Part shown: piece by piece, positions 1-12,303 of the stretch | Position numbering within the stretch: the first letter of the stretch is position 1 | Layout: every line of letters starts with the position of its first letter | DNA from: Dipetalonema caudispina | Lineage: Eukaryota > Nematoda > Chromadorea > Rhabditida > Onchocercidae | Assembly (NCBI GenBank): GCA_013365325.1 | Contig: JABVXV010000042.1 | Location: forward strand, 62,001 to 126,000 | DNA: 64,000 nt | Reading direction: 5' to 3' | Notes under the pieces: generated by a model | What the model saw: only the letters and a program-made list of their open reading frames with translations | Told to the model about the DNA's origin: nothing | Database searches by the model: none | Translations under genes and position numbers: made by a program

Positions 1-1211
1 ATGCAAATTGTGATCAGCACTTATTCTGGACCACTGTTGACAGTGTTTGGTTGGTGGAAATATTTAGTTGGAGAGTCTATCACATCGATTTCACTATCAC
101 AGAAGCGAAATGCACTGCTTTGCTGGATGTGCTTTGTGTTACAACTGAATATGTCATTGTGTTTGTTATCTCTATATATTCAGCGTTATCACCTTTTCGT
201 TTGGTCTGTTTTTGCTCCAAAATTTTTATATGAATTTTCTCATCTTGTGATATTGACAGTGGTTAACATTCTGATTTACGTTTATGATAAGTTTGATATA
301 TAAGGCCTATTATATGTATATAATGACAGATGATACAGTAATAATGAGTTTTTCCAATCTTACTATGTATTAATTAATGTATTTTAGTCCTAGTATATAA
401 AACAGGTCGTTGGTTGGTGATCATAAGTTTTAGATATATGAAGTAAATGTAGTTATGCAGGATATCCTCAAAACTTTCTCTCTTTGAAGATAATCTGTAC
501 TTCTTGCTCTCGTTTATTTAAACGGCTGTGTCTGTATTACCTTCTGTAACTAACCAAAATATCAGTGTTTTGATTATCCGTACTAGTTTGCATTATACAT
601 TATATATTATTCGGATATACATAAGACGCATCCAGTGTATCATTTAATGCGAATATATCCAGATCTACATGTAAAGCCCGCCTGAATATATCCGATCTTT
701 AATGCATTGGAGAACAGGAGTAGGGTATAGCTAACTTTAGTAGTATATTTGATATATGTTCATGATAGTTGTAATTGTTGGAGTGCCGAAACGCTACATT
801 CATTATTTTTATTACGAATTTGAACTAAATCATAAATTAAAGATTCTGTCTTTAAATTTTATCGATGGGATCGCAGGCAACAATTTCCGCACCATCAGGA
901 ATCTCTTCCATACGATCATACAGCACTTCCTGTACTGTGAAGTAACATGATAATCAATATTTGGGTGATGTAGTAAGGTTTGAAATACCAGTGAAGTTGT
1001 TATCGGAAAGATCGAAAGAAGAAAGAAGTATTTTTGGGCACGATGAATTAGTGCGGGATATAAGAATGAACAGAACAATAACTCCTTCGGTAGCCAATTA
1101 ATAATTAGTCGAAATTTACATCACCATGGTTTTACTTATTCAAGTACTTCTGTCAGTAGATTCGATCTTTAGAAATCTTTTCGAAATTTAAAATCTTGCG
1201 AGGATTCTCAC
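1..1211. other. Left-edge region, unresolved
   Basis: AT-rich DNA downstream of the last supported exon of the M8 peptidase gene. Further 3' exons of that gene could lie here on the minus strand; one open stretch near 870-935 follows a TCACAG acceptor but its phase does not match the preceding exon, so I do not call it. A 100-codon plus-strand frame at 1-303 is hydrophobic and matches nothing I know. No RNA gene or repeat is evident. Confidence 0.4.
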
Positions 1212-4200
1212 CTGTACGAATGGACAGAATCTATGAGTGCCATCGGATCCGTAGAAATTTCGCAACTGTGATCTTGACAGTATTTTGAAATGATTAGCTA
1301 ATGTCCGAGCCTAAACAATAATGAAGGTGAATAGACAGGATGAAAGAAGAACTAAATTGGTATAGCTTAGAATCATACTTACAATTAGCATACTTACAGC
1401 ATTTCAACAAATAACTATCAGGTATGATGGAACGAAGAAAATTTGGCCATTTTTACAGTCTTCTGGACAATCACTTAAGTTATTGTCATCCGAATAAATG
1501 AAACTTGTAAATGAATGCAGATAGCAATTACATAAAGTAAATTGTATCATGCAAATATCGAAATTTAGAAAATGATGCTAGTTACTACACATCAAGAAAG
1601 TACGATACCCGCAATCCGAGTGTTATTCTGGTAGTACGAACATATGAAAGTACATTGCAACTCACTGGTATCATCGTGAATATTGTCCTATTTGAGAAGC
1701 AAACCTAAAATTCTCAAAATTTTCGAATAATCGATGCTATCATTTTCATTTCACTCGTATACATTATATAAATAATTGTTGCTCTATTACTACTACAAAA
1801 CAAAAAAATATTGCTTCTTGCCATTAATTATTTAATGTTAGAATAATTACCCTACTATTTATTATCAATATTTAATGATCTCATATGATGTATTCGATTA
1901 ACAAATAATTAATTTCTATCCTATCTTCTTGCAGTAAATTAATATGACCCATCGTAGAAACTACGATCAGATATCAGTGTATATTTATCAACGATATCCA
2001 ATGATATTTGTTTGATGACGATAATGATTGTAAGTAATATGAAATGATTACGGTAATAATAATCATTTGATTCATTCATTTAATACATTCTTTCTGTTTA
2101 TTTGTCTTTTACCAAATGCAACGAATTGCTAATTGTTATTGTAGAATAAATATCATACCTTATAATCTATCATAAATTTCATTGAAATAAATGAAATAAA
2201 CTAACATATATGGAAAGATATATATCAATATGGAATTGATTAAGTATCACAAAAAATATAGATATTCTTTATGACCCATAAATAATTCTATACTTGTGCA
2301 AATAATATTAGTATTGATTTTGTTTTTCAGCATATTATAAATCACATCTGGTGCAGATGGATTACTCAACCTCTTCCGCTTGTTATCCAAAATTTTTCGT
2401 AATTTGTGTTCTTCGGCTTTTTTGTACTGTCACCTTCTACGGTTACAATTATTGTCATATGAATAACTATCGTCATATGAACGTCAAAAACATCTAATTG
2501 TATGCATATTTACCGTTAATGCTCTCTCATTTTTTCCATTAGTAAGTAATCATTTGCCATCTGCAGAAGTTCCGGTTTTCCATACAGTAAACGGTAAAGA
2601 TATAGAAGTTCGATCACTATACTTTAAGTAAAAGCAAATGATAGTTTTCAATGATTAATACTCTTAGTTTATAGAGTAAAATTGGCTACTTTGATGCTTC
2701 TGAAACTTTGATTTTTGATGATTCGAACGAATTCAAAAGATGCTAACATATTTCGTTTTTACGTACTGCTTGTTCAACAGATCGATTGCACTGCAAAACG
2801 GAAAAGTCGTATTTCTGAAAAGAATTCTATCGATAATGAATAACGATGAGGAAAGTGACAAGTAGAATATTCAACGACGATCGGGTTAGTATCGGTAGTT
2901 TTAATTTTTCGAAGAAAGGACATTTTTTTAGTTTTCCAATGGTAAAATTTCGAGTTGTAAATATTGATGAAAGTTATGGTAACAGTAAAAACAACTACAC
3001 TGGAAGTTTTCGTCAATCGATAGACTCGTTTATGTTAGACGTATGATTAGTTTGAATATTTATTGTAATGATTACTTAAACTATCATCAAATCTGATTTG
3101 TATAAATCTGATCTAAAGGATTAACAACGATTTAATAAATATCAATCAAATTTCTGACTTGAATTTTCATATCACAGGGCTGCAAAAAGAAAAGAAAACG
3201 GTAAAATACTTAAATTAAATGATACCGATATAAAAATCGATTGATAATATATTCATAGCAACTTCTCTCAGCGAATATACATCCCCAATTACGACCGTAC
3301 CAGTATGCTTTCGTTTCGGCAAGTACCAAGCTTTCGTTTGTTTTGTACCATTGTCTTAAATATAGTGAGTACATGGTAAATGAGGAAAGGTAACATCGGA
3401 CCGATAGAGGTCAAATATTTGGGATACAATACCCTTCCCATTTCCCATTTTTTTTATAAACCGCATAACAGTTTGTCGTAGAAGATATTATCTGATTCTT
3501 GTAAAAGCACCAGATGGAGCAAGAATTCAGCTACCATTGAAATTTGCGGAACGATTGTGTAATTAGTACTTAGCAATTAGTGCACTTAATTAGTATCATT
3601 ATGTATAACCATTGAAAATAAAATTTTTAATCAGATAATTTTCAGTGAGACTGATGAGTGGAATTAATGATTTTCATAATGCATTGAAATTTAAATAATT
3701 CACTTTTCTCCGTCTTTCGTTGCTTCAAGAATGGAAGCGGAAATTTTGGTCAAATAATTCCTTCCATTTGATAGCACCGGTGTCATCAGTTCATCCTTAA
3801 TTAAATGCAAACTTTATTCAATTTAGAGGCTATGAAAATAGAATGATATCGATGATAATTTTTTTCTATATAATTTTTAATGGAACTGTTTATCTCATAA
3901 TATTAACTTTGAATAACATGAAGGATGGTTTGAATCTTTTTTTTTTCCGTATGATTTTTGTAGAAATCAGTAAATGAATCTATTAAGATAGATTAAAATA
4001 ATAGGATGTAAATTTCTGTTTTTTTGTATCTCACATTCAGCTAATGCTAATTGTGAAGAAATTTAAAAAATAAAACAGTAGCTAAGTCCGAGCTTATGCA
4101 ATATTAATAATCCTTCAATTCCAAGTTAAAACACATAACTTAAATTACAAACTTACAGAGTTTCTTTCAAGGTTTAAAAAAGTTCCAAAGAAAAATTTCA

Positions 4201-6899
4201 TTCGTAACGGCGATTAGAAATTTCGTGGTAATTTTAATGAAAATGCACATGTAGCAATTTTTTCGACTTATTTTCGAAATTAGTTATCAAAAAGTCCTAC
4301 CATAACAACATCTTCCAATACATACCAATTCTATTCGACATTAAAATTATGGGTCAAAGTTCAGTAAAGTATGCTTCCTACGCCAATTCATTGTTGCTAT
4401 TGCTATCATCATAATTAAGCCACCAGTTAATAATTATCAAAAATCGTACACCATAAATATATTCATTGAGATGTATTTTGTCAGTACCATCTGCTTCAAT
4501 TCCATGCAGATTTTGACAGCCGAAATGTTTTCTTGCTTCGATCTAAATTTATTCACTTTTCACCTTTAAGATAAAAATTTAAAAATCAATTAAATGAAAT
4601 GTTATTCATGAACGACTGCTATTTCATTCTTCAAATATGTATTCATTTAGAATTATCAATTCAAGATGCAAATTTTGATTGCTGTGAATTAACTTTGTAT
4701 GTTGTAAGTTACATGAAAAGTAGCGCCTCATGTTTGACGTCTAGAAATTTCAAACAATATGTCTTTCCAGTAATCTTTGAAAGTTTTATGGAACGAATTT
4801 AGTAATCGATAAATTTATTGTTAGAATTTTCAAAGTACCAAGATCTTTCTATAGAATTACCTAACGGTTTTAATTTTCTTGACTGCGATGAGTCGAAAGA
4901 ACTTGGAACCTTCAAAAGTTGAGAAAAATTTCAAAAAAGAGTTACCATACCGAATTCAGTTCCTAATAACTATCAAATTTATCGTATATTTACAATAAAT
5001 TAGAATAGAATATTAATTGAAGAGAGTTTTTTCTTTCTTTTTTTCAATAATTACCACCGCATCATCTTGAAAATCCATGTAGATTGAGGTTACATGCTCA
5101 CTGGACGATTCATCAGTCCAAAAGAATTTCCTTGTCGTCGGGATGGAAGATAAATTTTCTCTGGGAATTATTAACCCAAAACCCTGCAAATCATTAAATT
5201 TAATTGAACAATTTTAACAATTATTTTGGATACAAATGCAACAACGAAGGAAGCATTTTAAACATCGAAATTTCATCTCGCACATAATATATTGCAATAT
5301 TTTAAAGAAGATTTATTGCATCTACATATCCAACTGTAAAACTATAAATTCTTCAATATAAATGACCAAAGTTCGTGTCATTTTTACTGTCAAAGAAATG
5401 TTCGATCATTTATAGCCAAATGTTGTCCAATGATAAAATATTTCGCATTGGATAAAGCCTAATTTTTGTTTATTTTATGATAATCGCAGAGCAAAACTAA
5501 CCAAAGCATGCATTATTTCGTGACGAAACAGGTCAATAATAGCTCGGAAAGAGTTCCATCGAGGGTTTAGTGGACATAACATTAATCGGGCAGCTGTTGG
5601 ACTAGCTAATCAAAGGCATTGTAGTGTTATAGTGGTAAAATTTGAGATTTTGCCATAATAGGTAAATTATCATAGCTGTGTGTACTAATGTTGACGTAGT
5701 AACACTCCGATCACGACCACGTATGAGTGCTCGTCATGAGAGAGGGTAAACATCTTTTAATCCGTCCATTAATCAGACATTCTTGAACTTTGGTAAAGTA
5801 ATGAAAAGAAACATGAATGATACATAGAAGTTTCTCTACTTATCAATTTGTATAAAATTTCAACCGAATGATATGAATTTCTGTGACATCTAATGTTTAT
5901 TGTTACTTATAATGGGCAAAGTTTTTACCGATTAGAACCGATGAGGGTACAAGGTGCAGCTGCAGCAAGCAAACCATCATCAGCATGACATTTCTGATAA
6001 TCTACCTTGAAAAAAAGGAAAACAGAAGAAGGATATTGAAGAGTTCAGTGTCTTGTAGAGCATAGATACTGTTTAAAAAAAAGTATAAAATGAATAACCT
6101 GTAGGAAAAGTAAAAAGTTAACATCATAAAATTTCAAATTGATATCTTTTGTAATATCAAGCGGATTAAATTTTTCCCAGCTATGTACCGTCTCCATGAA
6201 ACATTCTCCAATTGGTAGATACCAGTGCGGGATACACGATGTTAAACTTTTAGCGCTCAATCTATCATTTTCAGGGAGACACCATATATTTATAAGTGAT
6301 TGCATTTGCATAACCGCGGATCGTAAACCGTTCTACAATTTCGAAATTTTATGTGTATCGTATTGCTTAATGATAAATGTATATATATATCATTGAACAA
6401 TTGTCAAATTTAATTATTTACTGAGGTAATCAATTACTGACAGACCCATTAAAACAAGCAGAATTATTGATCAGAATGTATTGAATCATGCAGCTAATAT
6501 CGTGGTAATCGCATAGAAGAATCATCAATATCAGCGTATGACAATTAAGATTTCGATTAGTTTGCTTGTCAGTGATTTGCCAATTTTGATGAGAGTTTAG
6601 CAGTTTTACTGAGTGTAATGCAATGTATCGGGCACAGCAGTTAAAGTATTAAATGTGGCTCATTTCGTATGAATCATAATGAATTCTCACAATTAATTAG
6701 TTAATTACATCTATCAAAATTAGTCTCCATTTATCCAAAATTTATCGTACAAACACACCAATATTATTGATGACAGGTGAAGCATCTCTTTTTGTCTGAT
6801 AATTCCAATATTCAGCGGTTCCCAGTGGGCTACTTCACTGGACAATGATACAAAAGTAGCCTCCAGAAATACTACAAGTGCCAATAAATTAGCCATCAT
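1212..6899 (-). CDS. Leishmanolysin-like zinc metallopeptidase (M8), partial model
   Basis: Secreted or membrane-anchored zinc endopeptidase of the gp63/invadolysin family (M8). Exons supported by splice signals and phase: 5929-5993, 5502-5601, 5055-5183, 4450-4542, 3704-3795, 3226-3354 and 2767-2814. The start is the ATG at 6899, which opens a signal peptide (MMANLLALVVFLEA) followed by HWEPLNIGIIRQ; the 3' end of this first exon and any exons in 5994-6780 are unresolved. The metzincin motif HEIMHALGFG spans the junction of exons 5502-5601 and 5055-5183. Family landmarks then follow in order: ARKHFGC, GIEADG, NEYIYG, DELMTP, QWYKTNES, WYGRNWGC and FPFC. A likely further exon at 1212-1265 encodes YGSDGTHRFCPF, the family's later Cys-Pro-Phe block. 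Seen: HExxH and the ordered motifs. Inferred: proteolytic activity. The third zinc ligand was not located with certainty. Confidence 0.85.
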
Positions 6900-6908
6900 T
6901 TGTAATTG

Positions 6909-6910
6909 CT
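6909..6910 (-). promoter_or_regulatory. Putative trans-splice acceptor, M8 peptidase gene
   Basis: On the minus strand GATTTAG ends here, nine bases before the ATG at 6899. This is the spacing expected for a spliced-leader acceptor and helps decide the start. A 5'UTR intron is the alternative. Confidence 0.4.
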
Positions 6911-9900
6911 AAATCAGAAAATAAGGAAAAAATGATTTTATTTTGACGCTAAAAATCTTCATTGTATGTCTACTAGATGAGTCATTTTTTATCATTTAAA
7001 AAAGAGGAAAGGAAAACTATTTATGTAAAAACATTTGCAATTTAATACATTTATAAATATTCACAAAATCGCAAAATTTTGGCATTTTGTTCAATTTCGT
7101 GCTATATTCTGCAACTTTGAAGGAAAAATATTTTTGATCGGTTAGGCTTCTCAACAATTGTTAAATTGTTGCGGTGGTAAACTTCATTAATTGAATAACA
7201 TGCCGGATAAAAAAGATAACATTTCAGTGACCTACAGAGGTCATATATTCATTGTAACTTCTTTTTACTTTTAATGTCATATAATTTATAATGTTTCATC
7301 TAAATGTTTTCTTTGATGAAAGAAATAAAAAAACCAACTTGTCATTTAAAATCCTTTGCAATGATATTTATTTGGAAATGATGAAATCAATTAGTGTGAA
7401 TTTCAACGAACTAAACAATTTTAAGAGTAATATCGTATGAATGGCAAGAAGAATTGCTTATGATCGGAAGAAAAAGTTGAAGTTAAAACGAAAGTTGTAT
7501 TTCAGTTCATTAAATTAGTAATATTCTTTCTTCTGTTCAACACTTCGATCAATGAAAATTTGTTTGATAAGAAATGAATGATTTGAGGAGAGAAAATTTA
7601 TCCATTCAATTCTTTCCTTTTCTTAGTCAATTTACTTGCCGTTTCATAAATCAGATGACAAATTATCGAAGTTAAGATATGATTGATATCTTCTCTTTCT
7701 CTTTTAGATATCAGATTATAAACTCGATTTAGTTTCAATAGGTAAATAAGCAGTAAATATATTTTGTTCAAGAAATTTCATACATTCCATTTGTCTTTTT
7801 AGTTCATATATACCTTTTATCAAGGATTTCTTCAGATTTTATAAATCATCAACTTCCCTCAATGCTTTTGAAATTATTCGTAACTTTTGAAATACTTCAC
7901 ATATATAACAATAGTAAGTATAATGAAAATGTATTAAATTTGTCGTCATAGATTTAAGCAAACAATTACATAATTCGTATATATATGTCGTAATGTGTTT
8001 ATACACAACTTAAAGTAAATTATTGAGTTCAGATAAACAGAATACCTGAAAATTCTTCGAATTCTTCTATCTTCATCAATTACTTTTATTTATTTCTTCA
8101 TAATTATTAATTACTGTTATTTTTATTGTTATCAGTATTACTGCTATTATCATAGATATTGTTGTTATTATTGTCATTATCATTGTTATTGTTACTTTTA
8201 TTACCTCAGTTATACTTGAGGCTTATTCTATCCTACTTCACCTCTTCACACTCCCAATTATATATTGTGCAAGTTCATTTAATGATAGGTTATTGTCATA
8301 CAGAGCCTTAATTCAAAGTTCCATTACTTTTAATAAGGGAAATATTCCTGAATGCATGACCTTTCTTATATCAATATTAAAAAACAGAAATCGAGTGAAA
8401 AAACTCTTTTTCCTTACATTTCAGTTTTTATCATCTGAATTTAAATATTTCCGGAGATTACAAACTTTGATCTGATATTTCTATTAATTAATGTTTTGTC
8501 TAACACTCTGAAAATGTCCCCTTTTAATGCTTCAGTATACGAATGGGAGGGAAAACTGTATTGGTGACACGCAATGACCTCACGTATGAGATAAGCAGAT
8601 ATAATGGCAAGTTTTGACTGCATATTACGAGTCTATTAATATATGAATCGGACAAGAACTTTCCTTCTCGTTGTGTCTCATTCAGTAATGAAATTTTGCA
8701 TTTTGAGTAAGCTTCGAGGAAAAAAAAAAGCAGAAAGGAATTTATGGCGAAGATTTATGCCTATCTTATCTACTTCATTTGCTGATCTATTTGTGCGTAG
8801 CTAATTTATTGATTATTGAATAAATTTGAATTTGGAAGAGTCCAATGATGAAAAAAATTTCATAAGCAAGGAACGATAATAAGGAAATGGTTATTGTTCG
8901 CTAAGAGATCACAAACCGAACCGAATTATCATAAACGCATATATTATCGAATATACATAAAATATGTCGTAGTAAGTTGAAGTGTCCATAACAAAAAATT
9001 GAAAGATATAAATGAGATCAAAGATTGTCTGCTTGCAGGAGTGATCCGTTTGCGATCGGTGCTTCTCTGAGATAAAGAATAACGTTTTAGGATGGTAGTA
9101 CGTATATTTCAATCCTCCCTCCCACATGCACATATGCTTCTAAAATTGTTTACAATTTCGCATTTTGCCTTGTTCGGTAGTGGTACATTTTGGAGTGAAA
9201 TATGATAATGAGAATGAAAAAAAAAAAAATAATTCAATAAATTGGCCAGCCGGTCATCGATTAATAAATGGAGAAATATTGGTATTCTTGAATTTGGGAA
9301 CGATGAACAGTGGTAAATAAAACAATTATCTGTATTGGAGAAAATAGCGGGAAATAAAACGTTGAAAATTCCGCCATAATATTTCGAAATAATACTTCCA
9401 GCAATTTTTTTACATTCAAATTTTCCCTGAGAATCGTCTGTGAATTGAAACTCGAAAAATCATTCATTCTCTTTTCTTTTTCTCTACCAAAAAAAAAATG
9501 AATGCCTGTGTATGTATGGTTGATAATTGAATATCATCAAGTTTTCAAAAACAAATATACAAATGATAAGTTGTTCAGTAATCATTTGATAGTTGATAAT
9601 TGTTGTAGATTTAGGTATGAGAAGATGAAGGATATAATGCAAGAATCAAATGAATGGAAAGTTTCCAATATCAATGAAAGAGGAAGCACTAAAGCGGAAA
9701 AAGTTTTTTGAGAAATATAAAGATGTGAAGGAATTGAAGCTTTTCAAAAGGTAGTAAGTGCAGATATTTGCAAAGTCACTACCATAACAGAGAGCAAATT
9801 TGAATTTTTTTTTTTCTAAAAATTCTGCAAGAGTGTAACAAATGCAAAAAAAAAAAAAAAGAAAAAGTATGTGTAGATAGAATGGAATGGAAGTATTAGT

Positions 9901-10253
9901 TTCCTATTAAGTCTTAGTATCCGATAGCTGAATAAATCAACGTAATTTTTTTATACTGTAGCTGAAATAGATGAAAATTTCATTCCTTCTCTTCTAAGCA
10001 AAGAAAACAACAATAATTTTCCTTTAATAACAATACTTCTCTTCAATTTTTAATGAAAAAAAAATAAATATCATAGTGACAGATCAAATCTTAAAATATT
10101 GGATCACAATGACTCTCATGATGATGATATCATTAGAAGGATCGATAAACAAAGTAAGCTCATTGTTGTGAGACCTTTTAAGGGTCACAATATGAATGAA
10201 TTGTTCTACAAAATAACGATTAAAATGTTTTACGATTTCTGATACCATAATGA

Positions 10254-10255
10254 TA

Positions 10256-10287
<32 letters not shown>
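10254..10287. repeat. (TA)n microsatellite
   Basis: About 34 bp of alternating TA, preceded by TGATATC. Low-complexity tract in intergenic DNA. Confidence 0.95.
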
Positions 10288-10288
<1 letters not shown>

Positions 10289-10414
10289 GATAGCTATAGT
10301 TGTGACGTAGGTACCATCAAAAGAAATGATCCTTAATTGGACTTGATCTATTTAATGGCTCTTTTTCATAGTGTTAAAGAAAGGTATGACGTATATCATT
10401 TTAGCTCAAAAATT

Positions 10415-10418
<4 letters not shown>

Positions 10419-10448
<30 letters not shown>
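10419..10448. repeat. Poly(T) tract
   Basis: Thirty consecutive T in intergenic DNA. It could be an A-tail of an old retrocopy on the minus strand, but no body is recognisable next to it. Confidence 0.9.
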
Positions 10449-11515
10449 CAAAATAATGAGAAATAAGACCTGGCAGATAGAATAATAAATAAAAAGACGG
10501 ACATTTTAACATGTAATGAGTATGACTGACAAGTTGAATGGAGAGAAATATGAACTAAAAAGGAAAGTGATATAAAATGATGTATTGTTTCATTCGACTT
10601 TCTCTCATATTTCCTCTTTCGTTTCCCTTTGAAAGTTAGTTCATTGTAAAATTAACAGAGAAAAAAAAAATGGACTATCCTTTCTTTATGATAAAATTGA
10701 GAGGAGTTGTTGAAAGAAATTCGCTGATAAAAATTAAGACAAATCTAAAACAAAAGCCATAATATGGATGCACTCATCGCCTAATAATTCTAATAAGTAT
10801 AACTTTGATCGCCAACAAATCAACAATAGAACGAATCCCCAAATGATACTTGGAAATTTAATTGTAAATTGAGCAGGACTTAATATTAATAATTAATTAA
10901 ATCATATTATGATTTTTTTTTTACTGACTTCTGTATAGACATGATGAAGTGCCTAGAAAATGCTCAAAGCTCAAATATGTTCAACAAAATGGATAAAACA
11001 CTAATGCACAGAGCTTACATTGTCAATTTGTAATGTTTGAAATGAATTAATGTGGACGGATTTTTGTCCTCTTCGTTCTACAGTTATGATCACCCTTTAA
11101 TTTTTAAAAGATCTTGCAAAAGAAGAACATTTGACCCCAAAAGCTTTTATCAAACTTATTCTTCATTCAATTTCTTCTCGTTAACATTGCTAGAAAATGA
11201 TGATAATCTTTCATCTCTCGCCATTATCTTTCTCCCCTTCTTTGCAAGTTTGGAAATATTTTAGTAAATTTCAAGAAAATAGCAAACATACTTTGTCCTT
11301 GAGAGAATGAACACGAAATTACAACAAGAAACAAAACGGAACTATCATATCATTAGTCCCTTCCCTTCCCATCAGTTTATCATCAAAGCATTCATTGCAC
11401 CATTCACATTAATCTTTCCCCTCCAAAAAATAATCATCGACAATTTAGAATTCCTACACAAATTGTTATAATATCTGTGTGATTGTTCAAAAAAAAAAAA
11501 AAAAAGAACTGTACC

Positions 11516-11605
11516 AAACGAAACGAAACGAAATGAAATGAAATGAAACGAAATGAAATGAAATGAAATGAAATGAAATGAAACGAAATGAAATGAAATG
11601 AAACA
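11516..11605. repeat. AAAYG pentanucleotide array
   Basis: Seventeen copies of AAATG or AAACG in perfect 5-bp register, preceded by an A run at 11490-11505. It starts about 210 bp beyond the stop codon of the insulin-like gene, so it may lie in or near its 3'UTR. The minus-strand frame through it is an artefact (repeating SFHFI). Confidence 0.95.
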
Positions 11606-11813
11606 GAAAATAGGAAGGATACAAACGAAGAGAAAGTTCAATTCATTCTTCAAAACCAATAAAACATGATACATAGTGTGGGAATAAATTGCTTGTGATT
11701 TTGTTGGCAGCGCAAGATGGCAACATTTTCCCATCCTTTCACACCTTCTCAACTTCGTCTTCTTCTCAATTTCTCCTTCTTCTTATCCTTTAATTACTTG
11801 CGCAAGAAGGAAT

Positions 11814-12272
11814 TCAATCGCAACAAAATGATTTCATATCATCGAATGAGCATCGATTTATGCAACATTTCTCCGTCAATGTTTGTCCACGTTTCATCAA
11901 TGCTGTCAACGCTGCAAAATAGAATGATAAATGTTTAAGAGAAGATTTCTGCAACACTTTTCATTTCTCATCATTTATCACATTTCCATTCTCTTCATAT
12001 CTCATATATGTACCTATCTTCTGTATTAATTGTAAGCCTCCAAAAAATGATAAATTTTGGTTAATGCTTTAAATTCAATTTTACTCATTGACATATCTTA
12101 TTGTTGAATATTTTCTACATACAATTACATACATGTATATGCGAAAATAATAATGCAATTTTAGCAAGATAAAATAGAATTTTGTGAATTCACACGAAAC
12201 TTATATCAATTTAGAATAATGCATTCAAAAGTTTTCATCAATAAAACGCTATATACCATTCAGTTTTTTTTT

Positions 12273-12303
<31 letters not shown>

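Larger units (their letters stand above)
6911..11813. other. Gene-free AT-rich intergenic region
   Basis: About 4.9 kb between the M8 peptidase 5' end and the insulin-like gene 3' end. It holds homopolymer runs, a (TA)n tract and a pentanucleotide array listed separately. The open frames here are short and lack recognisable domains or convincing splice partners. Confidence 0.5.

Noticed and set aside
1460..1520. Minus-strand Cys-rich stretch SDCPEDCKNGQ as an M8 or EGF-type exon
   Set aside because: Order and boundaries do not fit the family well and no clear donor follows; left out of the model.
4713..4740. Small minus-strand exon encoding TSNMRRYFS for the M8 peptidase
   Set aside because: It looked like the pre-Cys segment, but the exon at 4450-4542 behind AATTTAG supplies ARKHFGC in phase, so this one is not needed.
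11372..11752. 126-codon minus-strand frame with repeated SFHFI
   Set aside because: Runs through the AAAYG pentanucleotide array; periodic artefact.
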